Assembly: GCA_963696505.1 (NCBI GenBank)
Contig: CAVOKN010000012.1
Coordinates: 1 to 64,000 of the forward strand
DNA length: 64,000 bases
Reading direction: 5' to 3'
DNA from: CAVOKN01 sp963696505
GTDB lineage: Bacteria; Pseudomonadota; Gammaproteobacteria; Burkholderiales; Rhodocyclaceae
Shown: positions 44,194-53,729 of the stretch, one piece after another
Layout of the letters: every line of letters begins with the position of its first letter
Numbering within the stretch: position 1 is the stretch's first letter
The notes under the pieces: generated by a model
What the model saw: the letters and a program-made list of their open reading frames with translations, nothing else
Databases searched by the model: none
Told to the model about the DNA's origin: nothing
Translations under genes and position numbers: made by a program

Positions 44194-44616
44194 TCAATGC
44201 ATGGCGGCTGCGGCCGCGGCGGCCAAAACCAAGGCCCATGACCGATCGTAAGCAGGGGCATTGCGTTCGAAGACCGCGTCGCCTGCGGCGCCACGATCGT
44301 GCCGGACGGTGACTTTCGTCCCGCCGTCCACCGCCTCGAACGTGACTTCGACCTGGGTCGGCAGGTCCGGGCCGGTTCCAGGGTACCAGTCGAGCAACAG
44401 TCGCCTTGGAGGTTCGAACGCCCGGACCGCACCCAACTCGACCTCAGTGCCGTCGCGCGACCGCTCGTAGAAGCGTCCGCCGGCCTCCATGCGGATCGTG
44501 CTGTTCGCATCCTTGGAATGGCGTCGGGCAGCCGGCCACCACAGCCCGGCCTGCTCGGTGAAGAGCGTGAAAGCCCGATCAGGGGCGCACGCCAGGAGCA
44601 CGCTCTTGACGATCAT
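44194..44616 (-). CDS. SRPBCC/AHSA1-like protein co-transcribed with an ArsR regulator
   Basis: A 140-residue SRPBCC protein: APDRAFTLFTEQAGLWWPAA, GGRFYERSRDGTEVELGAVR, EPPRRLLLDWYPG and VDGGTKVTVRHDR are typical of AHSA1-like members. It follows an ArsR-type regulator with an ATGA overlap. ArsR-SRPBCC pairs are common in proteobacteria, with the SRPBCC protein apparently regulated by the ArsR protein. A long Ala run near the C-terminus (LAAAAAAAMH) is notable but not unusual in GC-rich genomes. Confidence 0.85.
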   Translation of the reverse strand: MIVKSVLLACAPDRAFTLFTEQAGLWWPAARRHSKDANSTIRMEAGGRFYERSRDGTEVELGAVRAFEPPRRLLLDWYPGTGPDLPTQVEVTFEAVDGGTKVTVRHDRGAAGDAVFERNAPAYDRSWALVLAAAAAAAMH

Positions 44617-44900
44617 CGCTTCGCCATCTGCTCCAACTGCGACAGAGCCTCATCCCAGAAGCTGTCGATGAACTCCTGCACGGTTCGGAACCCCTGCACG
44701 CGCACGGAGTAGATGTTCTGCGCGCCGCGCCCGCTGGGATTGACCAGCCCCGCGTCCTGCAGCACGCGCAGGTGACGCGACACCGCCGGCCGGCTGATCG
44801 AGAACCGATCGGCCAGCGCGCCGACCGGCATGGGCGAGCGCCGCAGTTCCACCAGGATCTTGCGGCGGACCGGGTTGCCCAGGGCGTCGAATGCATTCAT
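44613..44900 (-). CDS. ArsR-family transcriptional regulator
   Basis: A 95-residue winged helix-turn-helix protein. FDALGNPVRRKILVELRRSP and VGALADRFSISRPAVSRHLR are the ArsR wHTH, followed by RVLQDAGLVNPSGRGAQNIY. No metal-binding Cys pair (CxC) is present, so it is likely not a metal sensor. It presumably regulates itself and the overlapping SRPBCC gene. Start at 44900 is natural for the family. Confidence 0.88.
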   Translation of the reverse strand: MNAFDALGNPVRRKILVELRRSPMPVGALADRFSISRPAVSRHLRVLQDAGLVNPSGRGAQNIYSVRVQGFRTVQEFIDSFWDEALSQLEQMAKR

Positions 44901-44979
44901 GAAACATCCAGGTTACCATACGACAGCGCGGACTGGCTTGATCACACGCCTCGCGCCTTGGCCTTGAAGGGGGCTCGGC

Positions 44980-45389
44980 ATGAAGATCGAGCTTGTCTAC
45001 CTCCTCTGCAGGGCGATTCTGACCGGCTCGCTCTGGATTCCGGTCGTCATCGGCTACGTTCTCACGCGCGGGCTGCCAACGCCGGATGACTACCGCCGTG
45101 CACCGACGTCGCCGTTGCCGGACTGGGTCCAGCGCGCGAATCGGGCGCACCTGAACGCGGTTGAAAGTCTTGCCCCGTTCGCGGCGGTCGTTCTTGCTGC
45201 CAGCGCAATGGGGACATCGAACGCCGTGACCGAAACCTGTGCGGCGGTCTACTCTATGCCCGCGCGGCCCACGCCGTCATCCACCTCAGCGGATTCGGCC
45301 ACCTCATGGCCAGGACCGTCGTGTTCACGGTGGCATGGATCGCCTTCGTGGTGCTTTCGGTCGAGGTGCTGCTGAGCGCGATCCGATAG
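44980..45389 (+). pseudogene. MAPEG-family membrane protein with one-base frameshift
   Basis: The first ~90 residues are a good MAPEG protein: LCRAILTGSLWIPVVIGYVL, DWVQRANRAHLNAVESLAPF and AAVVLAASAMGTSNAVTE. Near 45252 the frame changes; the next frame gives LYARAAHAVIHLSGFGHLMA and RTVVFTVAWIAFVVLSVEVL, the remaining two helices, ending TAG 45387-45389. One missing C (TAC-CTC) would restore ~136 residues. Members bind glutathione or act in eicosanoid-like metabolism; the bacterial role is unclear. Confidence 0.8.
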
Positions 45390-45421
45390 GCCGTTGCCCG
45401 CGCGCACCACGCGGCGTTGGT

Positions 45422-46174
45422 TCAGCGCCGCGGTCTGTGGCCCAGGTGGCGATTCAGCCAGGCGAGCGAGAACTGCACGAAGGCCGCCGCGTCGAACAGT
45501 TCAGCCTCACAGCGCCCGACCGGGCTGAGGCGAACGACACCGGTCGCCCGAAAGTCCAGGAAGACCCGCGGAAAGTAGTCGCCCTGGTCCCAAGTGGCGA
45601 TGCCATCCGTATCGTCGAGACTTTCGATCCAGACCGCGCCGGTGTCCGCGCGGACGTCGCGTCGGCGGACCCTGACCTTGTCGGGGACGTCCGCGAGGTA
45701 CTCGGCATAGTGGGTGAGCGTCACCGTGTCCAGGTTGGCCCCCAACCGCAGCACCTTGCCACCTTGCGCCGTCAGACGCTCGATAACGGAGCCCGGGCCG
45801 TGATAGTCGTGCAGAGGCATCGGTTCGAGAAGACTTCGAGCTGCAGGGCCGATCGCCGCGAATCGATCGGCGGGGTGGTCATTGACCGACACGTCCGGGT
45901 AGTTGCGAAACACCTCGGCGAGCGCGCGCATGTCGCCGATGTCCATCTGCGAGTGCAGCGCATCGAAGGGCGCGGACTCGTCGGCGCTCAGCACCATCAA
46001 CAGGGTCCCGCCAAGGCCGACCGCCTCACGAAGCGCATCGATCAGCCCGAGGGCGCCCCGCTCGACGGGACCCGCTTTGCGCATGCTCGCGTGGACCATG
46101 AGAAGGTCGCCTGCAGTGACCCCCAGCGCGCGAAGTTGCCCGACCAGGTCGGCGAGGGAGACCACCGGGATCAA
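45422..46174 (-). CDS. AAC(3)-family aminoglycoside N3-acetyltransferase-like protein
   Basis: A 250-residue protein of the antibiotic_NAT fold. Motifs include GDLLMVHASMRKAGPVERGA, the acetyl-CoA region HPADRFAAIGPAARSLLEP, and GPGSVIERLTAQGGKVLRLG, then ANLDTVTLTHYAEYLADV, which carries the catalytic-type His. It would transfer acetyl groups to aminoglycosides or related amino sugars. No resistance cassette surrounds it, so a native substrate is as likely as drug resistance. It overlaps the preceding gene by 4 nt. Confidence 0.88.
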   Translation of the reverse strand: MIPVVSLADLVGQLRALGVTAGDLLMVHASMRKAGPVERGALGLIDALREAVGLGGTLLMVLSADESAPFDALHSQMDIGDMRALAEVFRNYPDVSVNDHPADRFAAIGPAARSLLEPMPLHDYHGPGSVIERLTAQGGKVLRLGANLDTVTLTHYAEYLADVPDKVRVRRRDVRADTGAVWIESLDDTDGIATWDQGDYFPRVFLDFRATGVVRLSPVGRCEAELFDAAAFVQFSLAWLNRHLGHRPRR

Positions 46175-46626
46175 TTGGCGGCGCGCCCTTCGATGGGGCC
46201 TTGAAGTTCATCCGCCTCGAACACGAACACCGTCGGTGGCGTCAACCGGAAATCGCTGTAGCGAATCCACGCCGGCGAGACGCGAAAGTAGGTGATGCCC
46301 GCGAGCGCGGCACGCTCGAATCCATCGGGAAAGCGCTCGAGGTCCGCCGCCTTCAGCCGCTGAAGTTCGTCGCCCGCGGGCTCGTCGACGAGACCTTCGA
46401 TCTGCGCGATCTGCCCGTCGTCCCAGCCCATGACCAGCGCAATGCGCGGATGGCCGCGCAGGTTGGCGGCCTTTCGCGAGTCCGAGAGGGTGTCGAAGAC
46501 CAACTCCAGCTTCTCGGTGACGGCCACCCCGATGACCGCCGCCTCAGGTCGGCCTTGCCGATTGACGGAGGCCTCCACCGCCCAAGGCTGGGCACGCAGG
46601 AACCTGAGCAACTCGCTGTGTACCAC
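46171..46626 (-). CDS. pyridoxamine-5'-phosphate-oxidase-like flavin-binding protein
   Basis: A 151-residue PNPOx-like split barrel: PWAVEASVNRQGRPEAAVIG, LVFDTLSDSRKAANLRGHPR and IALVMGWDDGQIAQIEGLVD are the FMN-binding core. TYFRVSPAWIRYSDFR follows. Such small proteins bind FMN or F420 and often reduce or store small ligands; the substrate is unknown. It is the upstream gene of a two-gene unit with the AAC(3)-like gene, sharing ATGA. Confidence 0.85.
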   Translation of the reverse strand: MVHSELLRFLRAQPWAVEASVNRQGRPEAAVIGVAVTEKLELVFDTLSDSRKAANLRGHPRIALVMGWDDGQIAQIEGLVDEPAGDELQRLKAADLERFPDGFERAALAGITYFRVSPAWIRYSDFRLTPPTVFVFEADELQGPIEGRAAN

Positions 46627-46640
46627 CGCTCAGTCCGTGC

Positions 46641-47429
46641 TCAGCGCGGCCCCACCACCGCGAACGCGGCGCCCTGCGGGTCACAGCCCATGACGATCCA
46701 GCTGCCGCCGGGCACCTGGTGCGGGCCCATCGGCACCTGCCCGCCGCCCGCGGTGATGCGCGCCAGCGACGTGTCCACGCTGGCCACGTTGATGTAGTAC
46801 AGCCAGGAGGGCCGCGGTGCACCGGGTTGCTTCAGCACCATGCCACCGTCGGCGTTTTCGCCCTGGGCGCCGGTGGCAAACAGCTGGTAAACGCCATTCG
46901 GGCCCATGTCCATGGTCTCGCCCTTGCGCCAGCCGAAGAGTTCGCCATAGAAGGCCAACGCCCCGTCGAGGTCGGTAGTGTGCAATTCGTGCCATCCGAT
47001 GTGGCCGGGTGTGCCCGGCGCTGCAGACGGGGGCGGCTCCACGCTCTCGGACGGCGTGCCCTTGAACAAGGACAGCACCGCGCCCTGCGAGTCAGACACT
47101 ATCGAGAAGCGGCCGACGCCAGGGATCTCCTGCGGCGGTACGAACACCCGGCCGCCCAGGCGCTGCGTCTGCACAGCGGCGGCGTCAACGTCGTCCACCG
47201 CCACATAGCCGGTCCAGCCCGCGCTGGCGCCGCCGGCCTTCATCTCGTCGGTCAACGCCATCATGCCGCCCACCGCATGATCGGCCGGGCCGACCATCGT
47301 GTACTGCATGCTCGTCATGCCGGAATCGCGCGGCACCCAGCCGGTGACGCTGGCATAGAACGCCTCAGCCGCCTTCAGGTCGGTGGTGGTCAGTTCGAAC
47401 CAGACATGCTTGCCCTTGAAGTCGGTCAT
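46641..47429 (-). CDS. two-domain VOC (glyoxalase/bleomycin-resistance) family protein
   Basis: A 262-residue protein made of two VOC modules. Module one: HVWFELTTTDLKAAEAFYAS ... YVAVDDVDAAAVQTQRLGGR. Module two: IGWHELHTTDLDGALAFYGE, YYINVASVDTSLARITAGGG. His and Glu residues in the first strands could bind metal. VOC proteins include dioxygenases and resistance proteins; this subgroup with 'FYxxxxGW' pairs is usually annotated only by fold. ATG 47429 (MTDFKGKHVW) is preferred to a longer upstream frame that lacks homology. Separate from the 46171 gene by 14 bp. Confidence 0.85.
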   Translation of the reverse strand: MTDFKGKHVWFELTTTDLKAAEAFYASVTGWVPRDSGMTSMQYTMVGPADHAVGGMMALTDEMKAGGASAGWTGYVAVDDVDAAAVQTQRLGGRVFVPPQEIPGVGRFSIVSDSQGAVLSLFKGTPSESVEPPPSAAPGTPGHIGWHELHTTDLDGALAFYGELFGWRKGETMDMGPNGVYQLFATGAQGENADGGMVLKQPGAPRPSWLYYINVASVDTSLARITAGGGQVPMGPHQVPGGSWIVMGCDPQGAAFAVVGPR

Positions 47430-48268
47430 CGCTCTGTTCCTGGGGACGGGGCACATGATTGCAGCATGATGGCCTGACGGCGGCAAGACGGCCAAGGCAG
47501 CCGGCAGCCGATTCAAGTGAGGCGGAAGAGCCACCGTCGGCGCGTTCGGACGGCGAGCGACCCTGCGGCTCGAGGCACATGGCGCCGACCGGCTCGCGCA
47601 TCGGTGCGTCGGCGTCGCCTGTCCAGCGCTGGCAACGTGCACACTCAGTTCAGCGTCGCGCACCGCGCAGCGCTCGAGCTCAAGGCGCTGGGACGCCACA
47701 GGACAGCGAACATCGTGGTGACTCCGCTGGAAGCTGTGCACCAGCTGATCTGCCCGTTCTTGCGGCCGCTGCCGCGAGGACTACGTCGATGGGCAGCCTC
47801 TGCACGGCTTCGACCGACAGCTCAAGGGGAACGAGTTCAGGGCGGCGAGTGTCACTGATGGGTCGTTCTCTGCCGGAGCTGACCTTTGCGCACGCTGGAC
47901 TCGGTGTCTTTTTCTCACCCAAGCGGCACCGGCCTGACGTTTTGGCGAGTGATTCCGAATGGATGGTCGAGCAGACCCGCTACCAGACGGCCGAGCCGTG
48001 TCTTGAGGAACGTACGGCCATGCCGATTGCAGCAGGCAGCGGCGAGGATCGGGCGCTTGTGATCAACGCACGCTGCGGCAGTGCTTCGCGTGCGAAGTGG
48101 TGCTGCTGAGCACCAACGGGCAGTGTCTGCGCCATGCGACAAGGACCGTGGCGTGGCCGGCCAGCGAGGGCAAGCGCGACTCTCGCACTGTCTGGGCTAG
48201 GCGTGCGCCGGCTGGCAGCCAATCGTGCACATCTTGGGCTGGCGTTCGATTGGCAGCGCAGTTGTGGT
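47430..48268. other. no supportable gene; possible mobile-element debris
   Basis: About 840 bp with no domain in any frame. It borders the DruA-transposase gene and may contain its left end, but no inverted repeat could be matched with the right flank. Confidence 0.5.
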
Positions 48269-50539
48269 TCATGGACCGCTGGCCATCACCCGCCAGAGAT
48301 CCGTCATGAGATCGAGATATTGTAAGCCACGCCAAAGAGTCTGCGTGCCGGGTTCGCCATCGCCCTTGCGCCCCAGGAAGCCGCCTATCTTGGCCACCAT
48401 GCGGATGGCTTCGCGCAGGCTGGGCGCCTGTTCAGGCGGCACCGGATTCTTCGTGCTGTAGGCAACCAGCGCTTTCCACTCGGCTTCGTCAAAATAGACA
48501 TCGCAAGGCAGTTCGGGAACCTCACGCCCGAGCTTGACCATATGATAGATGCGCCAGGCGACGACCATGTCGATGGCCAGGCAGGCCTCCAACCGGTCAC
48601 CGTGACCGAGCTGGCGATCTTCGATGCGGCAGCCGCTTTTGAGCGTCCGATGAAACACCTCGATACCCCAGCGCTGGGTATACCAGGCCACTTTCTCACA
48701 CGCCTGCTCGAAGCTCTCCACAGCGAGCGTGGTGAGCAGCCGCCATTCAATGGGCTCGGCGCCCTCGGGCGCGCCCTCTTCTTTGGCCAGCACCGTCCAG
48801 ATCTTGAGCGCGCTCAGGTGCGCCTTGTCCTGTGGGGGACACAAGGTCAGCGCGGCAAAGCGGATCGCCAGTTTGGCCTCGCGCGCTGGACGATTGCCCT
48901 GCCGGGGCAGTTTGACGAGTTGATAACCGCTGATCGGCTGCCCCTGGAGCGCCTCGAACAGGCGCGCCTGTTCGCCTTGCACTTGGCGGTCGTGCTTGGC
49001 ACGAATGAGCAGCTTCGGTCCCGCCGGATCGAGTGCCGCTTGGGCAAACAACTCATAGATGTCCGCTTCCCGATCGCCCATACTGACCAGCGCGAGCTGT
49101 GGGTTGCGCTTTTGCACTGCCGCCACCGCCTGATAGCTCTTGATCCAGCGATAGCTTTCCTTCTGTTCAATGGCCAAGGCATGGCGCTGCGCCTTCGTGC
49201 CGAACTGCGCCGGGTCGCGAGCCCAACATTGCGCGTCGACAAAGCCCAGCGGCACCCCTTGCACCGTCATCGCCAGGCTGCTGTGCAGATGCAGGCCTTG
49301 CGCCCCCTCGGCCGTGGTACCGATCGGGCCCAGGCCGGCGATGCTCAGATGGCTGTAGTTCACACTGGTGGTGTCTTGCGGCACCAGCACCACCGAACCC
49401 TCACCCAACTCGCTGATGCGCCCCTCGGTGGCCGCATAGTGCGGCTGCAACAAGGTCTCGAACAGCACGTCGTCGTTGGCCAGAAAACGATAGGCTGCTT
49501 GCGTCTTGGTCGCGCTCTCACACGCTTCGGGTAAGTTGGCCATGGGTCGGGCCCAGAAATCACGCGCCAGGCTCATCAAGCGCTGGGTGAGCCGCCCACT
49601 GAGCCGGCAGCGTCCGAATTCTTCTTCCGCCCAGTCGAGCGGGGGCTTGGCTCGGACCGACGGCATCAGGCGCGCCAACTCGGGCGGCGCGGTCAGTAGT
49701 TTGCGCCAGTTGCGTTGCAGCGGATAGACGAATACCTGTTTGCGCCCCACGCGCCCTTGGCGCACCCGATCCTGACGGCCTCGCCCCTGGGTCATCCCCA
49801 GATCGGTCCAGTTGGCCGCGCGGTAACAGGTGCCCGGGTAGCGGCTGCTATCCACAAAGGTCTCGATCAGCACCGGTTTGTAGCCATAGTGCCGCTGCCA
49901 ATCGGCCGCGAGCTGGCGGGTCGCCAAGCCCAGCACGTGTGAGGCCAGATTCTTCACCTGCACCGAGGGCACAATCAGGAATCGACTGTTGCCCACGATC
50001 AGCGCCAGGCGCGCCGCGCGGGTGCCCTCGCTCCAACCGATCCACTCATCGCGCACACCCAGCCGCCAGGCCGCCGCGCTAAAACTCAAGCCTCCCAAAA
50101 TCCCTTGCTTGCTGCGGATCAGATAGCGCAGCTGCGCCCCGCACAGCGGCCCGTCGCCCAGCGGGTGATGCGCTTGCATCATCGCCCGCCACTGGCGCGA
50201 CAACGCCTTGTCGCCATTGACCACCACCAGTTCAATGTGGCCCAGCTTCGACAGCGCCCCCTCGATCTGCGGCCACTGCATGGGCTCGGCTGGCCGTGGC
50301 CTGCGCGCAACGAAACTCACCTCGCGCGCCGCCGGCAATTCGATCACCCCACGCCGTTCGAGCTTGTTGAGCACAATGCGGCAGCTCGTCTCCTTCGGCC
50401 GCCCGTCGGCGTGCCGCCAGTCGAACCAGCCGCACACCACGCGTGCCAGCGCACCTCGGGTCAGATCAACGCCGCTGCGCACCGTCTCGCGGATGCGCGC
50501 TATGACTTCATCGTTAAAGTCTCTGCCGGCGATGAGCAT
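48269..50539 (-). CDS. DruA-like (DUF4338)-Tn5-type transposase fusion
   Basis: A 756-residue protein of two parts. Residues ~100-270 match DUF4338/DruA: HIELVVVNGDKALSRQWRAM, HPLGDGPLCGAQLRYLIRSK, IGWSEGTRAARLALIVGNSR and FVDSSRYPGTCYRAANWTDL. Residues ~310-740 are an IS4/Tn5-like transposase: RLMSLARDFWARPMANLPEA, VVLVPQDTTSVNYSHLSIAG (Asp), LVSMGDREADIYELFAQAAL (Asp) and YTQRWGIEVFHRTLKSGCRI (Y-2-R-3-E-6-K). DruA proteins otherwise occur in Druantia defence loci. The fused form here is probably an insertion sequence enzyme, but its ends were not found. Confidence 0.85.
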   Translation of the reverse strand: MLIAGRDFNDEVIARIRETVRSGVDLTRGALARVVCGWFDWRHADGRPKETSCRIVLNKLERRGVIELPAAREVSFVARRPRPAEPMQWPQIEGALSKLGHIELVVVNGDKALSRQWRAMMQAHHPLGDGPLCGAQLRYLIRSKQGILGGLSFSAAAWRLGVRDEWIGWSEGTRAARLALIVGNSRFLIVPSVQVKNLASHVLGLATRQLAADWQRHYGYKPVLIETFVDSSRYPGTCYRAANWTDLGMTQGRGRQDRVRQGRVGRKQVFVYPLQRNWRKLLTAPPELARLMPSVRAKPPLDWAEEEFGRCRLSGRLTQRLMSLARDFWARPMANLPEACESATKTQAAYRFLANDDVLFETLLQPHYAATEGRISELGEGSVVLVPQDTTSVNYSHLSIAGLGPIGTTAEGAQGLHLHSSLAMTVQGVPLGFVDAQCWARDPAQFGTKAQRHALAIEQKESYRWIKSYQAVAAVQKRNPQLALVSMGDREADIYELFAQAALDPAGPKLLIRAKHDRQVQGEQARLFEALQGQPISGYQLVKLPRQGNRPAREAKLAIRFAALTLCPPQDKAHLSALKIWTVLAKEEGAPEGAEPIEWRLLTTLAVESFEQACEKVAWYTQRWGIEVFHRTLKSGCRIEDRQLGHGDRLEACLAIDMVVAWRIYHMVKLGREVPELPCDVYFDEAEWKALVAYSTKNPVPPEQAPSLREAIRMVAKIGGFLGRKGDGEPGTQTLWRGLQYLDLMTDLWRVMASGP

Positions 50540-50752
50540 GCCGCGCAGAGTAGCGCAAAAAATCTTCCTTGTCCAGCATGCCTAATGGTCAGCTGCCGGA
50601 GGGGGGCGTCAATGCCTTGGCCGTGACCAGCCCAGTGCGGACGACCGTTCGCACTGGTTCGGGGCGGGTTCAAGTACCGGATTGCGGCGGGTCCGCATGC
50701 CGTTACGATTTCGCTGCCGCATTGATTCGCCTATGCGTTCGATCGGTCTGGC

Positions 50753-52011
50753 TCATTCGGCGAGGCGAGCGTTGGCGTCAGTCGCTTCGCCGATCTCGAT
50801 TTGCATCCCCGCCTTGCGCAATCGCGCGGCTAGAGGCTCGCCTAGCGCGGTGGCCGGTGTGAGCACGCCACCGCGGGCAGGACCACCCGGCAAGACGGCC
50901 GCATCGATCGCCACGGTCAGGGCCGATTCACACAGGCACTTGACCGTAACGCGGTTCGCGGGATCACCGCGGTCGCGTAGCCGTGCGTGCGCCAGCCGTC
51001 CATCGTCGGTGCGCGCGAGCAGCTCGCACGTAAACCAGCCTTTCTCCATCGTACCTGCCGATGGGCCTTGACCGGGCTTGGGCAGCAGCGGCATGACCAG
51101 CCGGCGAAGCGCGTGCGTTTCCAGTGCACGATCGAACATTGCCAGAATGGCGGTAACGCCGACCGCCTTGATCTTGGCGAGCGGCGCATCGTATCGCAGA
51201 TACTCCTGGTAAACGAAGTTGGGGCCATAGGCCCTACCCCACTGCGCATATAACGCGGCGCTGCGGCGAACCACGCGGGTATTCGTCGGCGCCATGAAGA
51301 ACGGTCCGACCCAGGTGCCGATATCGCTGTCCAACAGCACTCCACGGACATCCTGGTCGCGCTCGATCTGCTTGGGGGTGATTGCTCCGGCAGGGGCCAG
51401 GATGTGCGAGTCGCGGGATTGTTCCCACTGACCCGAGTCGAAGTTGTGCATCTTGGAGGCGAGCGTGCCGCCGTTCCAGCCGCCATACGCCTTGAAGTAC
51501 GCCTTCATCCACAGGCAGCGCGCGTGTAGCGTTTCCTGCAGGTGCCGCACTAGCAGGAAGCTGCTAGGTCGGAGGGCACCGAATCGAACCCGCAGCAAGG
51601 CACGATCCGCGTCCCCTCGACCGCCGCGCGCTCGTGATAGCGATCGATCAGCCCCTTCACCCAAACCGTCTCACCGGTGATGTCGAGGTAGTGCGTCCGG
51701 GCACGCACGCAGGCATCGACGACCGGTCCGCCGTATAGGTCGAAGGGCCCGGCAGTAGTCGCCAGCACTCGCGCGCTGGCTGCCAGGCGGTCGAGCGAGG
51801 CCGGATCGCGGGTGTCGGCGAGGACCACGTCCGGTATCGACCCGCAATTCGCGCGCACAGCCTCGAGCTTGTTCCGATCGCGTCCGGCGATCGCCCACGC
51901 CAATCGCCCGGTATCCGCGTGATGGGCTAAGTAGGAAGCGGCCAGCCGTCCGACGAAGCCGGTTGCGCCGAGTAGTACGAGATCGTAGTTGCGTCCAGGC
52001 ACGGCGGTCAT
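50753..52011 (-). pseudogene. saccharopine dehydrogenase-like (enoyl reductase-type) protein, one-base frameshift
   Basis: From ATG 52011 the frame gives YDLVLLGATGFVGRLAASYL (Rossmann GxxGxxG), VRANCGSIPDVVLADTRDPA, GPFDLYGGPVVDACVRARTH and IVPCCGFDSVPSDLAA, all of the saccharopine dehydrogenase/trans-acting enoyl reductase family. At ~51558 the frame is lost; the next one resumes as FLLVRHLQETLHARCLWMKA and continues to 50753. One missing base restores ~419 residues. The family reduces C=C or C=N bonds with NADPH. Domain content is intact apart from the shift. Confidence 0.85.
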
Positions 52012-52480
52012 CCTGTGGCTCCCGGCAGTCCCGGCCGCGTGCTCCAGCACCACCCGCGCAAGATGCCAAATCACCCCGGGGGATCGTCGTTGTTCTCGAT
52101 TAAACCGGGATCTCTGCCTGGGTTGAGTCTATCGCAGGGGGCTCGCTGCGACCAGGCTTGGCCTGGGCCAGGTTGTGCGGTGCCTTCGTGCTTCAGCCAC
52201 TGCCGCACAAGCCTAGCGGGATGGAGAAATGACATCGCTTGAGACTCAAGCGCTAGACCATCCACCGAGCTGGGGCAACTCCAACTCCAGATCCGCAGGG
52301 TGGCTTTCGTTGGTTTCGATGACCGCTTCGGAGCACTCTGGCCGTCAGCTTGGGATCGGGTCCGGGTACTGAGGCTGCCCAGACGAAAGTCCGCTTCAAC
52401 GCATTAAGCCGGCGCTCACGGCGACCCTGCCGCCTCCACTGTCCGCACTGCCATAGCGCGGTCCGGAGCAACAGCAGGAG
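52012..52480. other. intergenic region, partly duplicated before the second HigBA
   Basis: About 470 bp without a gene. The right part (from ~52395) is related to 55840-55936 before the other HigBA copy, so the duplicated unit includes the upstream region. Confidence 0.6.
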
Positions 52481-52495
52481 TTCCGCTTGACGGAA
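52481..52495. promoter_or_regulatory. HigA-type operator TTCCG-N5-CGGAA (copy 1)
   Basis: A perfect 5-bp inverted repeat, 26 bp before the HigB start. The same element and spacing recur at 55937-55951 before the second operon, where surrounding bases have diverged. That conservation points to a binding site, most likely for the HigA antitoxin. Confidence 0.55.
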
Positions 52496-52515
52496 TCTGT
52501 ATGGGAGATCACAAT
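52487..52515 (+). promoter_or_regulatory. predicted promoter of HigBA copy 1
   Basis: TTGACG (52487-52492), 17-bp spacer, CACAAT (52510-52515). The start codon at 52521 lies almost at the expected +1, so the transcript would be leaderless. The -10 is a weak match. Confidence 0.4.
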
Positions 52516-52520
52516 GGCGC

Positions 52521-52799
52521 ATGATTCGATCGTTCGCGTGCGCCGATACCGAGGCCTTGTTTCACAGTCGCGCGGTTTCCCGCTTTCGCAATATCGAGCG
52601 CGTCGCGAGGCGCAAGTTGCTTCAGCTTCACGCCGCCACGGAACTCGCCAGCTTGCGCATCCCTCCCGGCAACCAGCTCGAGGCACTGAAAGCCGACCGC
52701 AAGGGCCAGCACAGCATTCGCATCAATGACCAGTGGCGAGTCTGTTTTGTCTGGAAGCCGGATGGAGCTCACCGGGTCGAGATCGTGGACTACCACTAG
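52521..52799 (+). CDS. RelE/HigB-type toxin, copy 1
   Basis: A 92-residue RelE-fold toxin of the Kyd/HigB plasmid-killer type: FACADTEALFHSRAVSRFRN, LQLHAATELASLRIPPGNQL and EALKADRKGQHSIRINDQWR, then VCFVWKPDGAHRVEIVDYH. The IRINDQWR..F.W motif carries the conserved basic and aromatic residues of mRNA interferases. Toxin precedes antitoxin, as in higBA. A paralogue with ~85% identity lies at 55977-56255. Confidence 0.9.
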   Translation: MIRSFACADTEALFHSRAVSRFRNIERVARRKLLQLHAATELASLRIPPGNQLEALKADRKGQHSIRINDQWRVCFVWKPDGAHRVEIVDYH

Positions 52800-52810
52800 G
52801 AGTGCAGAAC

Positions 52811-53116
52811 ATGGCCAAGTTGCTCGAAGAGATTCATCCGGGTGAGATCCTGCTGGAGGATTTCATGAAGCCCATGGGCATCAGTGCGCGCCAGCTCGCC
52901 TCGGACATCGATGTCTCGCCGAGCAGGATCAGCGAACTGGTGAATGGCCAGCGCCCCATCACCGCGGACACCGCGCTTCGGCTCGGATTGTTTTTCGGCA
53001 TGGAGCCGCGGTTCTGGCTCAACCTGCAGTCCGAGTACGACATCCGGGTCGCGGAACGGGAACTCCGGGCCAGGCTCTCGCCGAGAATCCGCGTCTTCCA
53101 GCCGGTCGCGGGGTGA
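52811..53116 (+). CDS. HigA-type antitoxin, copy 1
   Basis: A 101-residue XRE-family protein: LLEEIHPGEILLEDFMKPMG, SARQLASDIDVSPSRISELV and NGQRPITADTALRLGLFFGM are the HigA helix-turn-helix. The C-terminus (SEYDIRVAERELRARLSPRI) is also typical. It should bind the toxin and the TTCCG-N5-CGGAA site upstream. Start ATG 52811, 11 bp after the toxin; a longer in-frame start overlaps the toxin and is not used. Spacer S4 starts 97 bp downstream. Confidence 0.92.
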   Translation: MAKLLEEIHPGEILLEDFMKPMGISARQLASDIDVSPSRISELVNGQRPITADTALRLGLFFGMEPRFWLNLQSEYDIRVAERELRARLSPRIRVFQPVAG

Positions 53117-53210
53117 ACGCCCGCTCTCGATGCTGCGCGCGATCGCGGGGTGAGAGCCGTCCCGCGTTCGCAACTGGAGTGGTGCTGGCCCTTCGGCCTC
53201 CCCCGACAAC

Positions 53211-53708
53211 CTTGACGGCAAAAAAAGTCGGCGAAAGGGATATGCGCGATAAGCACTTACCTCATGTGGTGCCGCGGCGGCTCGATGCCCTTCCGAGGCT
53301 CTGACACAGGGCGCTGCGGACAGTGCGCGGATGCTCGATGAGCCGATAGATCTCGATGGAGACTCGCACCTGCACTGGCCCTGCAGCAGCGTGACGGTAA
53401 AAAAATGGGCGAAAAAGTAAGTCGGGACAATAGCTTGAGGCGTTTGATGCCGACCCTCCTTGGGTGTCTCCCTGACCCACACGGACGCGCGTCGATGGTG
53501 TGGGTGATGCTGTCCGCGATCGTCGAGGGAGTCGATAGATGTCGATAGATCTCGAAAGGTCAGCTTTGGCTGAACGGGCCGGAAACCCGCGCCAATGCTG
53601 GACCTGTGCGGGTTGACGGCAAAAATGACGGTAAAAGTTGGCGCAACGCCTTCAGCCTCTATACAGATCAACAGCGTAGAAGGCTCGTTGATGATCGAGT
53701 GGGAATGA
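53211..53708. repeat. cassette spacer S4 (TGACGGTAAA family, type B)
   Basis: TGACGGCAAA at 53213 and TGACGGTAAA at 53392, each with a downstream GACAA/GATAA..TTA block; GATAGATCTCGAAAGGT at 53544; CGCGCCAATGCTG; tandem TGACGGCAAAAATGACGGTAAA at 53614-53636; GTAGAAGGCTCGTTGAT; and tag GATCGAGTGGGAATGA at 53693. The right half aligns closely with S2 (38895-39059). Confidence 0.9.
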
Positions 53709-53729
53709 CCCACATTATATGCGAAACTA

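Noticed and set aside
45239..46204. 321-codon plus-strand frame opposite the AAC(3)-like gene
   Set aside because: It is the antisense of a gene with clear family motifs and has no domain of its own.
48100..50640. Terminal inverted repeats of the DruA-transposase element
   Set aside because: Only a short GACAAGGA match between the flanks was seen, too weak to define ends.
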